Positions 1 to 8,716 of a DNA stretch of 64,000 bases are shown piece by piece. The notes beneath the pieces were generated by a model, which saw nothing but the letters and a program-made list of their open reading frames with translations, was not told the DNA's origin and did not search any database. Each line of letters begins with the position of its first letter. Within the stretch, counting starts at the first letter, position 1. Origin of the DNA: Dictyoglomus sp. NZ13-RE01 (lineage in GTDB: Bacteria; Dictyoglomota; Dictyoglomia; Dictyoglomales; Dictyoglomaceae); contig NIRF01000001.1 of the NCBI GenBank assembly GCA_002878375.1, forward strand, positions 414,056 to 478,055, in the 5' to 3' direction. Made by a program: the position numbers and the translations under genes.

Positions 1-436
1 TTTTCTTTCTTCTTTTCCTATAGCTTATTACTATCTTTTTAACAACAAAATAGCTAAGAACTGAGAATAAAAAAGAAACAATTAGATTCCCTATAAGGTA
101 GGTTACTGCAAAAGATTTTATATGTCCATTTTTAAATACTGTAAAATCTAATTTACCCTCTAATAACAAACTTCCTACGAAATAACTTAAAGACCAAAAT
201 ATAGGAGATGTAAAATAATTCATGATAAAAGTGCCAATTATAGCGGAGATATAGTTCAGTTTAAAAGCTTTCGCTAATAATAAAGCCAAGATCCCACCAA
301 AACCAAAAGTAGGAAATATTCCTATGAAAACCCCTACTGAAAATCCCATTGCAATTTTTTCTGGAGAATCGTTGATTCTAATTAATCTAATATATAAGTA
401 TCTGAGAAATCTTTTAAGGCTTCTTTTTTTCCTCAT
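1..436 (-). CDS. DUF2062 family membrane protein (C-terminus cut by window edge)
   Basis: I translated this from the minus strand, where it stays open to base 1. The ATG at 436 is the only usable start because in-frame TAA and TGA codons lie just upstream. The visible 145 residues begin MRKKRSLKRFLRYLY, a basic start, then run through SPEKIAMGFSVGVFIGIFPTFG, the conserved opening of the DUF2062 family, and on through at least three hydrophobic membrane segments. The visible C-terminal end is very basic. DUF2062 proteins are small inner-membrane proteins of unproven role, sometimes found near glycosyltransferases. The start lies inside the end of the HIT gene (23 bp overlap), so the two are probably translated from one message. 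The family call is firm; the function is unknown. Confidence 0.8.
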   Translation of the reverse strand, partial: MRKKRSLKRFLRYLYIRLIRINDSPEKIAMGFSVGVFIGIFPTFGFGGILALLLAKAFKLNYISAIIGTFIMNYFTSPIFWSLSYFVGSLLLEGKLDFTVFKNGHIKSFAVTYLIGNLIVSFLFSVLSYFVVKKIVISYRKRRKK

Positions 437-926
437 ATATTGCTTTCATTACAGGTTGAAGCTTTCTATAGGTACTTGGCAAATCTTCGGGAATAATTTT
501 GGTTTCTGCAATAGTTAGCATAAAATTAGAGTCTCCCTCCCATCTTGGGACAATATGCAAATGTATATGATCCGCAATTCCTGCTCCTGCAGAAGTACCA
601 ATATTCATACCTAAATTAAAGCCATGAGGCATCATAACCCTGGTTAAAGCTTCAATGCTTACCTGAGCCAAAAACATAAGCTCAGTGTATTCTTCTTTTG
701 TAAGATATATTAGATTATCTTTATGAGAATATGGAATTACCATTAAATGCCCATTATTATATGGATATAGATTGAGCATTACAAAACAATAATCACCCCT
801 TAAAAGGATAAGATTTTTCTCGTCATTATTCTCCTTAATATTTTCACAAAAGACGCATTTTTGTTCTTTTGGAGCTGATATATATTTCATTCTCCATGGT
901 GTACATATTCTACGTATGATGCTCAT
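414..926 (-). CDS. HIT family hydrolase (Ap4A phosphorylase-like)
   Basis: This is a histidine-triad protein. It has a CxxC pair near the N-terminus (CVFC), the NLYPYNNGHLMVIPYSH segment, and the active-site motif HIHLHIVPRW. HIT proteins of this subgroup cleave or phosphorolyse dinucleoside polyphosphates such as Ap4A, or nucleotide adducts. I place the start at the ATG at 926 because GGGAAAGGAG lies just before it; the open frame runs on to an ATG at 947, but that codon sits in front of the ribosome binding site and has none of its own. The product is 170 residues, normal for the group. Upstream is the divergent tRNA-Leu. The exact substrate cannot be read from sequence. Confidence 0.88.
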   Translation of the reverse strand: MSIIRRICTPWRMKYISAPKEQKCVFCENIKENNDEKNLILLRGDYCFVMLNLYPYNNGHLMVIPYSHKDNLIYLTKEEYTELMFLAQVSIEALTRVMMPHGFNLGMNIGTSAGAGIADHIHLHIVPRWEGDSNFMLTIAETKIIPEDLPSTYRKLQPVMKAIYEEKKKP

Positions 927-954
927 GTGAAATTTCTCCTTTCCCATCTAAACC

Positions 955-984
955 TTGACATATTTTAAATTTTATAGTTATATT
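955..984 (+). promoter_or_regulatory. Sigma70-type promoter for tRNA-Leu
   Basis: A perfect -35 TTGACA (955-960) and a -10 TATATT (979-984) are separated by 18 bp. The tRNA begins 11 bp after the -10 box. The sequence match is direct; activity is inferred. Confidence 0.7.
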
Positions 985-994
985 TATTTAGGTT

Positions 995-1084
995 GCCGAA
1001 GTGGCGGAATTGGCAGACGCGCCAGACTCAAAATCTGGTGAGTGGGTGACACTCGTGCGGGTTCGACTCCCGCCTTCGGCACCA
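995..1084 (+). tRNA. tRNA-Leu (anticodon CAA)
   Basis: A full cloverleaf can be drawn. The acceptor stem pairs GCCGAAG with CTTCGGC, the anticodon stem is CCAGA/TCTGG with loop CTCAAAA (anticodon CAA, reading UUG), there is a long class II variable arm typical of leucine tRNAs, and the T-arm is GCGGGTTCGACTCCCGC. The 3' CCA is encoded (1082-1084). It is the only minor plus-strand gene in the first 52 kb and has its own promoter just upstream. Confidence 0.97.
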
Positions 1085-1087
1085 AAG

Positions 1088-2044
1088 TTACAATACACTC
1101 TCCACTTCATAGAACAATTGAGGATCAACCCTTTTCTTATTGCTAGCCACATCTTTTAATGGTACTAAATGAGGTTTATTTTCTTGCCATCCAACCATAA
1201 AACCGCTTTTTCCCTCTACTAATGCTTTTACTGCCTCAACTCCCATAAATGTTCCCAATGTTCTATCCAAAACAGAAGGAGAACCACCTCTCTGAATATG
1301 CCCCAAAACCACAATTCTTGTAGATATTCCTAACCTATCTTCGATTTGTTTTCCAATAAAATACGCACTTCCAACTCCTTCTGCGACAACAATTATATTA
1401 TGTCTTTTTGCCCTTTGTTGTCTTTGTTTTAATTTTTCTACGATATAAGGGAAATCTAAAGGAACCTCAGGAATAAGTATGATATCTGCACCACTGACAA
1501 GTCCGGAAGTAAAAGCTATATAGCCACATTCTCTCCCCATTACTTCTATTACAAAGGTCCTTTCATGGGCAGCTGCTGTATCTCTTATTTTATTAATGGC
1601 ATCAATAACGTTGTTACAAGCAGTGTCAAATCCTATAGAATAATCTGTTCCCCAAACATCATTATCAATACTTCCAGGTATACCAATAACTGAAAAACCT
1701 AAGTTATATAAATCGTATGCACCTTTAAGAGAACCTTCTCCGCCAATAACAATTAAGCCCTCAATATTATTTTTCTCTAAATTCTCTAATGCTTTTCTTT
1801 GTCCTTCTTCTTTATAAAATTCTTCAGATCTTGCAGTCTTTAGTATTGTGCCCCCTTTCTGAACAATCTCACTAACATCATCCCTACCCAATATTCTAAA
1901 ATCTCCTTCTATCAGTCCTTGGTATCCCCTCTCAATTCCTATTACCTCAAGTCCATTGGCAATTCCATATCTAACTATTGATCTAATAGCAGAATTCATG
2001 CCAGGTGCATCTCCACCACTCGTTAAAACTGCAATTCTTTTCAT
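1088..2044 (-). CDS. pfkA: 6-phosphofructokinase (ATP-type signature residues)
   Basis: The enzyme phosphorylates fructose 6-phosphate to fructose 1,6-bisphosphate in glycolysis. The 318 residues align with E. coli PfkA without a shift: GGDAPG near residues 10-15, Gly104, Gly124, the catalytic PGSIDND with Asp127, and MGRECGYIA for sugar phosphate binding. Gly at 104 and Gly at 124 are the marks of ATP-dependent enzymes, while PPi-dependent ones carry Asp104 and Lys124. The odd point is Glu103 (GGEGS) where most bacterial ATP enzymes have Asp, so nucleotide use should be tested. The ATG overlaps the accA stop by 4 bp (ATGA), so it is translationally coupled to accDA. It is the last gene of its operon. 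Confidence 0.92.
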   Translation of the reverse strand: MKRIAVLTSGGDAPGMNSAIRSIVRYGIANGLEVIGIERGYQGLIEGDFRILGRDDVSEIVQKGGTILKTARSEEFYKEEGQRKALENLEKNNIEGLIVIGGEGSLKGAYDLYNLGFSVIGIPGSIDNDVWGTDYSIGFDTACNNVIDAINKIRDTAAAHERTFVIEVMGRECGYIAFTSGLVSGADIILIPEVPLDFPYIVEKLKQRQQRAKRHNIIVVAEGVGSAYFIGKQIEDRLGISTRIVVLGHIQRGGSPSVLDRTLGTFMGVEAVKALVEGKSGFMVGWQENKPHLVPLKDVASNKKRVDPQLFYEVESVL

Positions 2045-2859
2045 TTTTTTACCTCCTCTAAAAACTTCCCGTAGTTTCTTATCTTCTCATATCTTTCCTT
2101 CAATAGAGTCTCCACAGGTTTATTTTTCAGGTTCTTGTAGGCTTTTTTAAGTGCCTTCCTTATGTTCTCTGCAGTTTTCAGAAGGTCTGTGTGAGCACCA
2201 CCTTCTGGCTCTGGAATTATTTCATCAACAAGTCCCAAATTAAATAAATCCTCAGCAGTTATTTTTAAAGCAGATGCTGCCTCAGGGGCTTTTGATGCAT
2301 CCCTAAAAAGAATAGAAGCACATCCTTCTGGGGATATTACTGAATAATAGGCATTCTCCAAAATCATTATATGGTCCCCTACTCCAATTCCTAATGCCCC
2401 ACCACTTCCTCCCTCACTAAGCACCACAACAATTATTGGTACCTGCAAAAGTGACATTTCTTTTAAATTTACTGCAATAGCCATTGCCTGTCCTCTTTCT
2501 TCCGCCCCGATACCAGGATAAGCTCCTGGAGTATCTATAAAACTAAAAATGGGGATATTAAACTTTTCTGCCAATTTCATTATTCTCAATGCCTTTCTAT
2601 AGCCCTCAGGATGTGGCATTCCAAAATTTCTCTTTATCTTTTCCTGTATATCTTTCCCCTTCTCCTGTCCTATAATAGCAACGCTTTCTCCCTCAAAAAA
2701 GCCAAAACCTGTAATTATGGCAGGATCATCACCAAAGTATCTATCTCCATGTAGTTCCACAAAATCTTCAAACAACTCATTTAGATAGTCAAGAAAGGTA
2801 GGTCTCTGAGGATGCCTTGCTAAAAGGATCCTTTCCCATGGAGTTAAGTCTTTTCTCAT
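2041..2859 (-). CDS. accA: Acetyl-CoA carboxylase carboxyltransferase, alpha subunit
   Basis: With AccD this forms the carboxyltransferase that moves the carboxyl group from biotin to acetyl-CoA, the first committed step of fatty acid synthesis. Family marks are LHGDRYFGDDPAIITG, FIDTPGAYPG and the glycine-rich EGGSGGALGIGVGD of the crotonase-like fold. I chose the ATG at 2859: it overlaps the accD stop as ATGA and has GGAGGAG 4 bases ahead. An in-frame ATG at 2871 lies in front of that ribosome binding site. At about 272 residues it is shorter than E. coli AccA (319), lacking much of the N-terminal helical extension. It sits between accD and pfkA. Confidence 0.94.
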   Translation of the reverse strand: MRKDLTPWERILLARHPQRPTFLDYLNELFEDFVELHGDRYFGDDPAIITGFGFFEGESVAIIGQEKGKDIQEKIKRNFGMPHPEGYRKALRIMKLAEKFNIPIFSFIDTPGAYPGIGAEERGQAMAIAVNLKEMSLLQVPIIVVVLSEGGSGGALGIGVGDHIMILENAYYSVISPEGCASILFRDASKAPEAASALKITAEDLFNLGLVDEIIPEPEGGAHTDLLKTAENIRKALKKAYKNLKNKPVETLLKERYEKIRNYGKFLEEVKK

Positions 2860-3704
2860 TTTCTCCTCCATAATAGTTTTAGCAAGGTGATAACAGTAGG
2901 TCTTAATCTTTTTCTTTCAACTACCATATCTATCATTCCATGTTGTAAAACAAACTCTGCCTTTTGAAAACCTTCAGGCAACTTTTGTTTTATTGTTTGT
3001 TCTATAACTCTTGGTCCTGCAAATCCAATAAGAGCACCAGGTTCAGCTATTATAACATCACCAAGAGAGCCAAAACTTGCAAGTACCCCAGCAGTGGATG
3101 GATGTGTCAGAATAGTTATATATGGGATTTTAGCTCTATCAAGTCTTGCAATGGCGGATGATGTTTTTGCCATTTGCAATAGAGATATCAAGCCTTCTTG
3201 CATTCTTGCACCACCAGATGCTATAACCCCTATCAAAGGAATTTTTTTCTCTATAGATCTTTCAATTGCCCGAGTTACTTTCTCTCCTACTACTGATCCC
3301 ATACTTCCACCTATAAATCTAAAATCCATAACCATTAAATTTACAGGAATTCCATCCATACGGGCAAGTCCTGTAACTACAGCTTCCTTCAATCCAGTCT
3401 CATTTTGGGCTTCTATCAATCTCTGACTATATGGTTTTGTATCCTGAAAACCTAAAATATCATAAGAGATTATATTACTATCAGTTTCTTCAAAAGTGTT
3501 TTCATCCACTAATATTTCTATGCGTTCCTGGGCAGTAAGTTGGGAGTGGAAGCCACATTTTATACATACTTTATAATTTTCTAACCAATCCTTGGAATAA
3601 ATAATTTGATTACATTGAGGACACTTTATCCAAAGACCATCAGGAATATCCTTTCCTTTCGTTTCTCTGGAATCTTTCCTTTTTCCTATGAAATCTCTAA
3701 ACAT
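2856..3704 (-). CDS. accD: Acetyl-CoA carboxylase carboxyltransferase, beta subunit
   Basis: This is the zinc-ribbon subunit of the carboxyltransferase. The four zinc ligands are visible at Cys28, Cys31, Cys47 and Cys50, followed by the crotonase-fold core with VMDFRFIGGSMGSVVGEK and GVIASGGARMQEG, which helps form the acetyl-CoA site. The 282-residue length is usual for the family. The start is an ATG with GAAGGGAAAG just upstream. The biotin carrier (accB) and biotin carboxylase (accC) are not in this window. Its stop overlaps accA by 4 bp. Confidence 0.95.
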   Translation of the reverse strand: MFRDFIGKRKDSRETKGKDIPDGLWIKCPQCNQIIYSKDWLENYKVCIKCGFHSQLTAQERIEILVDENTFEETDSNIISYDILGFQDTKPYSQRLIEAQNETGLKEAVVTGLARMDGIPVNLMVMDFRFIGGSMGSVVGEKVTRAIERSIEKKIPLIGVIASGGARMQEGLISLLQMAKTSSAIARLDRAKIPYITILTHPSTAGVLASFGSLGDVIIAEPGALIGFAGPRVIEQTIKQKLPEGFQKAEFVLQHGMIDMVVERKRLRPTVITLLKLLWRRK

Positions 3705-3733
3705 GATAAACTTTCCCTTCCTTCAAATTTAGT

Positions 3734-6700
3734 TTAATATAAACTGGTCAAAGAAAATTTATGAGTATTTCCTAAGATTCTTTTTAAATTAGATAAGAAT
3801 TCATCATTTATGGATATCCAATACTCTGGTGCCGTTACAATTTTTATACCTTTTATATCTATAATCACAGGGATCATACCTTTATTATTCTTCAAAAGAT
3901 CTTTCAAATTAAAAAGTACATGATAATCCAAATTATTTGCATCTAATTTTATCTCTAACAAACGTCCCTCTAAATCCCCTACATCCTCCACAATAATCTT
4001 AATTCTCTCATTCTCCTCCTTAGGTACTTCTAACTTTCCTCCTATAATAACCTTTTTCCCCTCAATTATCAAATCCTGATACTTATTATAAACCGATGAA
4101 AAAACAGTTAAATCCGCTTCTCCTGTCAAATCTTCAAGAGTAGCAAATACCATTTTCTGTTTTTTTCTATCTATAACTTCTCTAATATTTTTCAAAATCC
4201 CTGAAATAACTACATATTTTCCATCTTCAAACTCCCTCAAATCATCAATATCATAATCCAATATTTTATTTACTTTCTTTTTCATATCCAACAAAGGATC
4301 GTATGATACATAGAATCCTATGACCTCTTTCTCCATCGCCAATAATTCATCTAAAGTAAATTCAGGTAAATTTTCTAAAGCAATGTCTGAAACCCCAAAA
4401 GATTCTGTTCCAAACAGAGAAGCTTGGGCCACTTTAATTTTTTTGTTCTTTTGGGCATAATCAATAATTTTATCAATATTAGTCAAAAATGTCCTTCTTG
4501 AATAATTAAGACTATCAAAAGCTCCTGCTTTTATTAAACTTTCTAATGCCCTCTTATTTGTGTACTTACTATCTAATCTATTAATAAAGTCTAATATAGA
4601 GCTAAATTTTCCATTCTTTTCTCTTTCATTCACAATAGCTTCTGCGACACTCTCCCCCACATTTTTAATTCCAGATAATCCAAATCTTATTCCCTCATCA
4701 GTTACAGTAAAACCTACCATACTTTCATTTATGTCTGGTTTCAGAATACTTATTCCCATTCTCTTAACTTCCGCTAAATATCTTAAAAGTTTATCATTAT
4801 TTCCCATTACGCTTGTTAATACTGCAGACATATATTCCTTGGGATAATATGTTTTTAGAAAGGCAGTTTGATAAGTAATTAAGGCATAAGCTGCACTATG
4901 AGACTTATTAAATCCATATTCTGCAAATTTTGCCATATCCTCAAAGATTTCCTTTGCTATTTCCTCTGGAATACCTCTTTCTTTAGCTCCATTTATGAAT
5001 AATTCTCTTTGCTGTTCCATAACTTCTGGTAATTTCTTTCCCATTGCTCTTCTCAATAAATCCGCTTGTCCTAATGTGAAACCTGCAAGTTTATGTGCAA
5101 TCTCCATTACCTGCTCCTGATAGACAATAACTCCGTAAGTTTCTGCTAAAATAGGTTCTAATGCAGGATGGATATATTTTACCTCTTCTTCTCCCCTTTT
5201 CCTCTTTATATAACTCTCAAGTCTTCCCAAAGGACCAGGTCTATACAATGCTAAAACAGCTATTAAATCCTCAAATTTTTCTGGTTTAACTTCTTTAAGC
5301 AAATTACGCATTCCCTTACTTTCTAATTGAAAAACTCCTACTGTTTCACCAGATTGTAAAAGCTCATAAACCTTTTTATCATCCAATGGTATATTATTAA
5401 TATCTATTTCAATGCCATAACGTCTTTTAATCTCCTTCAATGTATCATTTATTACTGTAAGTGTTCTTAAACCTAAAAAATCCATTTTTAAAAGTCCCAA
5501 TTCCTCTAAATTCGTCATTGGGAATTGGGTTACTATTTCATTACCTTCCATTATTTGAAGAGGTACGTACTCTACAATAGGTTCTTTTGAAATAACTATA
5601 CCTGCTGCATGAATTGAAGCATGTCTTGCATAGCCTTCTAATTTTTTAGCAATAGAAATAATTCTCTCATAAGTTGGATTTTGATTTATAAGTTCTCTTA
5701 ATTCTTCAGAGTTCTCAATAGCTTCGTCGATTGTAGAATTCTGTGGAATCATTTTAGCCAATCTATCTACATCACCATAAGGAACATCTAATACTCTTCC
5801 TACATCCCTAATTGCAGCACGAGAAGCCATAGTTCCAAAGGTTATTATTTGTGCTACATGATCTTTTCCATATTTTTCCCTTACATAGTTTATAACTTCT
5901 TCTCTTCTTTCAAAACAAAAATCTATATCGATATCAGGCATTGTCACTCTTTCTGGATTCAAAAATCTTTCAAATATGAGTCCCCATCTTGTAGGTTCCA
6001 GATTAGTTATTCCTAAAACATAGGCTACTAAAGAGCCTGCTGCAGATCCTCTTCCAGGTCCTACTGGTATTCCTTTACTCTTTGCATAGTTGACAAAATC
6101 TGAAACAATAAGAAAGTAACCGGCAAACCCCATCTGCTTTATAATAGATATTTCATAACTGAGTCTTTCTTTAATTTCAGGAGTTAATTCCTTAAACTTT
6201 AATTCCGCATTCTTCCAACAGAGTTTCTCAAAATAGGACTCCAATGTTTCTCCTTCTGGGATTTCAAAGGTAGGCAAAATTATTCTATTAAGAGGCAATT
6301 CTAAATTACATAATTCAGCAATTTTCAAAGTATTTTCTAAGGCGGTCGGAACATTATAAAAAAGTCTTTCCATTTCCTCGGGGGATCGTAAATAAAATTC
6401 GTTTGTTCCAAAACGTAGTCTATTTTTATCGTTTAATTTAGAGCCCGTTTGAATACACAAAAGAATATCGTGAATTTCTGCATCTTCTTTATTTATATAA
6501 TGCACATCATTTGTAGCAACCACTGGAATTCCTAATTCCTTGGAAAATTTGATTAAAGTAGAATTTACAATTTTCTGCTCAGGAAGTCCATTATCCTGCA
6601 ATTCTAAATAAAAATCTTCCCCAAAGATATCTAAATATTCATTAATTGCCTTCCTTGCATCTTCAATTCTATTTTGGAGAATTAAAGTAGGAATCTCTCC

Positions 6701-7114
6701 TGCAAGACAACTCGTTAAAGCTATTAAACCTTTATGGTGATTTCTAAGTAACTCCTTATCAACTCTTGGCTTATAATAAAAACCTTCTAAATAAGAAGCA
6801 GTAACAATACGAGATAAATTCTTATACCCCTCTAAATCTTTTGCTAATAGGATAAGATGGTATAAAGAGTTTCTTTGTCCCTTTTTATCAAATCTTGAAC
6901 CAGGAGTAACATAAACCTCACATCCAATTATTGGCTTTATTCCATTTTCTTTTGCAGTTTTATAGAAATCAATAGCACCATACATTACCCCATGATCTGT
7001 CAAAGCAATAGCAGGCATGTTAAACTCTTTTGCCCTTTGCACTAAATCAGGAATTCTACATGCCCCATCTAACAAACTAAACTCAGAATGGACATGCAAA
7101 TGTACAAAACTCAT
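3734..7114 (-). CDS. dnaE: DNA polymerase III, alpha subunit (DnaE type)
   Basis: This is the catalytic subunit of the replicative polymerase. The 1,126 residues show the family domains in order: a PHP domain starting FVHLHVHSEFSLLDGA, the palm with GRGSAAGSLVAYVLGI and the catalytic PDIDIDF carrying metal-binding aspartates, the thumb and fingers, a helix-hairpin-helix part near SGIKNVGE, and a C-terminal OB fold (YVVISGILKNIREVID) with a short tail. PHP histidines are kept, so a metal-dependent proofreading role is possible. The length is normal and there is no intein. It lies between accD and a small unknown gene in a run that is probably one transcript. Confidence 0.96.
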   Translation of the reverse strand: MSFVHLHVHSEFSLLDGACRIPDLVQRAKEFNMPAIALTDHGVMYGAIDFYKTAKENGIKPIIGCEVYVTPGSRFDKKGQRNSLYHLILLAKDLEGYKNLSRIVTASYLEGFYYKPRVDKELLRNHHKGLIALTSCLAGEIPTLILQNRIEDARKAINEYLDIFGEDFYLELQDNGLPEQKIVNSTLIKFSKELGIPVVATNDVHYINKEDAEIHDILLCIQTGSKLNDKNRLRFGTNEFYLRSPEEMERLFYNVPTALENTLKIAELCNLELPLNRIILPTFEIPEGETLESYFEKLCWKNAELKFKELTPEIKERLSYEISIIKQMGFAGYFLIVSDFVNYAKSKGIPVGPGRGSAAGSLVAYVLGITNLEPTRWGLIFERFLNPERVTMPDIDIDFCFERREEVINYVREKYGKDHVAQIITFGTMASRAAIRDVGRVLDVPYGDVDRLAKMIPQNSTIDEAIENSEELRELINQNPTYERIISIAKKLEGYARHASIHAAGIVISKEPIVEYVPLQIMEGNEIVTQFPMTNLEELGLLKMDFLGLRTLTVINDTLKEIKRRYGIEIDINNIPLDDKKVYELLQSGETVGVFQLESKGMRNLLKEVKPEKFEDLIAVLALYRPGPLGRLESYIKRKRGEEEVKYIHPALEPILAETYGVIVYQEQVMEIAHKLAGFTLGQADLLRRAMGKKLPEVMEQQRELFINGAKERGIPEEIAKEIFEDMAKFAEYGFNKSHSAAYALITYQTAFLKTYYPKEYMSAVLTSVMGNNDKLLRYLAEVKRMGISILKPDINESMVGFTVTDEGIRFGLSGIKNVGESVAEAIVNEREKNGKFSSILDFINRLDSKYTNKRALESLIKAGAFDSLNYSRRTFLTNIDKIIDYAQKNKKIKVAQASLFGTESFGVSDIALENLPEFTLDELLAMEKEVIGFYVSYDPLLDMKKKVNKILDYDIDDLREFEDGKYVVISGILKNIREVIDRKKQKMVFATLEDLTGEADLTVFSSVYNKYQDLIIEGKKVIIGGKLEVPKEENERIKIIVEDVGDLEGRLLEIKLDANNLDYHVLFNLKDLLKNNKGMIPVIIDIKGIKIVTAPEYWISINDEFLSNLKRILGNTHKFSLTSLY

Positions 7115-7133
7115 AGTTTTATCACAGCTGAAA

Positions 7134-7433
7134 TTATATTTGGCTTGGATCTATTCCTAATAGTACAAAAAAGCTTTCTAAAGCCCTTTTTCTTCCTCTT
7201 GAGATAGCATCACTACTTTCTCCTATTAGTTTGTATTCTTCTATAGCAATTTTAAGAGTCTCATCAATCCCCTTCTCTTCAATATTTTTGTAAAGCTCTT
7301 TATATTTTTCATAACGAGCCTTTGCATTCTGTTCCCAATACTCTCGATCAGAAACTACAGCACTTTTCAAAATATCCTGTTTCGCAAGTTTGGCAAAAGC
7401 ATCCAAACCTTTTAAAATCTCATCTTTTTCCAT
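7134..7433 (-). CDS. Small helical protein of unknown function
   Basis: I do not recognise this 99-residue protein. It is rich in Lys and Glu and looks fully alpha-helical, with no signal peptide, membrane segment or cysteines. The reading frame is supported by a good ribosome binding site (GGAGG about 9 bases before the ATG), gene-like codon use and its tight place between udg and dnaE. Residues 25-50 (SDREYWEQNAKARYEKYKEL) may form a coiled coil. The context suggests a link to DNA replication or repair, but that is a guess. Confidence 0.7.
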   Translation of the reverse strand: MEKDEILKGLDAFAKLAKQDILKSAVVSDREYWEQNAKARYEKYKELYKNIEEKGIDETLKIAIEEYKLIGESSDAISRGRKRALESFFVLLGIDPSQI

Positions 7434-7457
7434 AAAAATTTACCTCCATTTAAAATT

Positions 7458-8069
7458 TTACCAAAAGGATAATTGCTCTTTTGTGAGAGTTTTACTTTCG
7501 CTTGTTTCCTTTTCAATAAGGTCCTTTAGTTTTTCAAAATCCCTTTTAATCTCATCCATAACTTTAGCATGATATAATGCAGCTGCAGGATGGTAAGTTA
7601 CAAATACTAATCTACCCTCTATACTAAAAGTTTTTCCATGATAGGAACTCATATTAATAGGAGTTTTTAAAATAGCATATGCGGAATATCTACCAAGGGT
7701 ACATATAATCCTTGGATTAATTATTTTTATCTGCGCTTCTAAGTACGGATAACATGCTTTTATTTCATCAGGATTAGGCTCCCTGTTGTTAGGAGGTCTG
7801 CATTTTAAAACATTAGCGATATAAACTTCTTCCCTTTTTAGTCCTAAAGACTCAATAAGATTTGTTAATAATTTTCCTGCTGCGCCTACAAAAGGTCTTC
7901 CTTCTTGATCTTCATGAAAACCAGGAGCTTCGCCAATAAACATAATTTTTGAATGAATATCTCCTTCACCAAAAACCACATTAGTTCTTTCCTTCCATAG
8001 GGAACATTTTTTACAGTTTTTGACCTCTTCTTCCAACTTTTTAATATCTAAATTATTCATGCCATCCAT
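7458..8069 (-). CDS. Type-4 uracil-DNA glycosylase (iron-sulfur)
   Basis: The enzyme removes uracil, formed by cytosine deamination, from DNA as the first step of base excision repair. Family 4 marks are GEAPGFHEDQEGRPFVG, the loop VTYHPAAALY near the C-terminus, and four cysteines at 19, 22, 90 and 106 with the spacing of the 4Fe-4S cluster. Such enzymes are typical of thermophiles, where deamination is fast. The gene starts inside the end of pcm (17 bp overlap). A second ATG lies three codons later, so the exact start is open. The tail after residue 185 is charged and variable. Confidence 0.93.
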   Translation of the reverse strand: MDGMNNLDIKKLEEEVKNCKKCSLWKERTNVVFGEGDIHSKIMFIGEAPGFHEDQEGRPFVGAAGKLLTNLIESLGLKREEVYIANVLKCRPPNNREPNPDEIKACYPYLEAQIKIINPRIICTLGRYSAYAILKTPINMSSYHGKTFSIEGRLVFVTYHPAAALYHAKVMDEIKRDFEKLKDLIEKETSESKTLTKEQLSFW

Positions 8070-8715
8070 ATTTACCTATTAAAGGTACAAAAACTACACC
8101 TCCTAAATTATATACTTTTTTCTCTCCATCCTTTTTCACAATTTTATAAAGTGTTTGATATTCTCTACTTCCTATCGGAATTACTATTATACCATTATCT
8201 TCTAATTGTTCCCATAGAGGAGGAGGAATATCTGGAGCAGAGGCAGTAACTATTATTCTGTCGTATTTTGCAAATTCTTCCCATCCTTCTGTACCATCAC
8301 CTAACTTAAAATGAATATTTTTATACCCTAAAAAGGTCAAAAGATCTTTGGCACGCTCCATTAAAGATTTTATTCTTTCAATTGTGTAAACTTCCTTTGA
8401 AAGTTCTGCTAATATTGCGGTTTGATAGCCAGAACCAGTACCAATCTCTAAAACCTTTTCTTTCCCTGTTAAATCTAAAGCTTGTGTCATCAATGCTACA
8501 ATATATGGTTGTGATATGGTTTGACTTTCTCCAATAGGTAAAGCATTATTTTCATAAGCCAAATCCTCTAATTCCTTTGGCAAAAACAAATGTCTTGGTA
8601 TCTTTCCTATAGCTCTTAGTACAGATTCCGATGTTATACCTTCTTCCCTTAAAAGCTCAATTAATCTTTGCCTCTTCTTTTTATGCTCCCATGTATCAAA
8701 GAGTTCTTCTTTCAC
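8053..8715 (-). CDS. pcm: Protein-L-isoaspartate O-methyltransferase
   Basis: The enzyme methylates isoaspartyl residues formed by ageing or heat damage so they can return to aspartate. The 220-residue protein has the family signature IGESQTISQPYIVALM, the SAM-binding VLEIGTGSGYQTAILA, and the later RIIVTASAPDIPPPLWEQL motif. All expected regions are present. It lies between the aminopropyltransferase gene and udg, next to other repair functions, as suits a thermophile. Confidence 0.95.
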   Translation of the reverse strand: MKEELFDTWEHKKKRQRLIELLREEGITSESVLRAIGKIPRHLFLPKELEDLAYENNALPIGESQTISQPYIVALMTQALDLTGKEKVLEIGTGSGYQTAILAELSKEVYTIERIKSLMERAKDLLTFLGYKNIHFKLGDGTEGWEEFAKYDRIIVTASAPDIPPPLWEQLEDNGIIVIPIGSREYQTLYKIVKKDGEKKVYNLGGVVFVPLIGKYGWHE

Positions 8716-8716
8716 T

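Noticed and set aside
324-518. Plus-strand open frame of 64 codons near the window start
   Set aside because: It is opposite the DUF2062 and HIT genes, both strongly supported.
3734-7114. Intein in dnaE, or in dnaB at 48,903-50,261
   Set aside because: Both proteins have normal length and continuous motifs.
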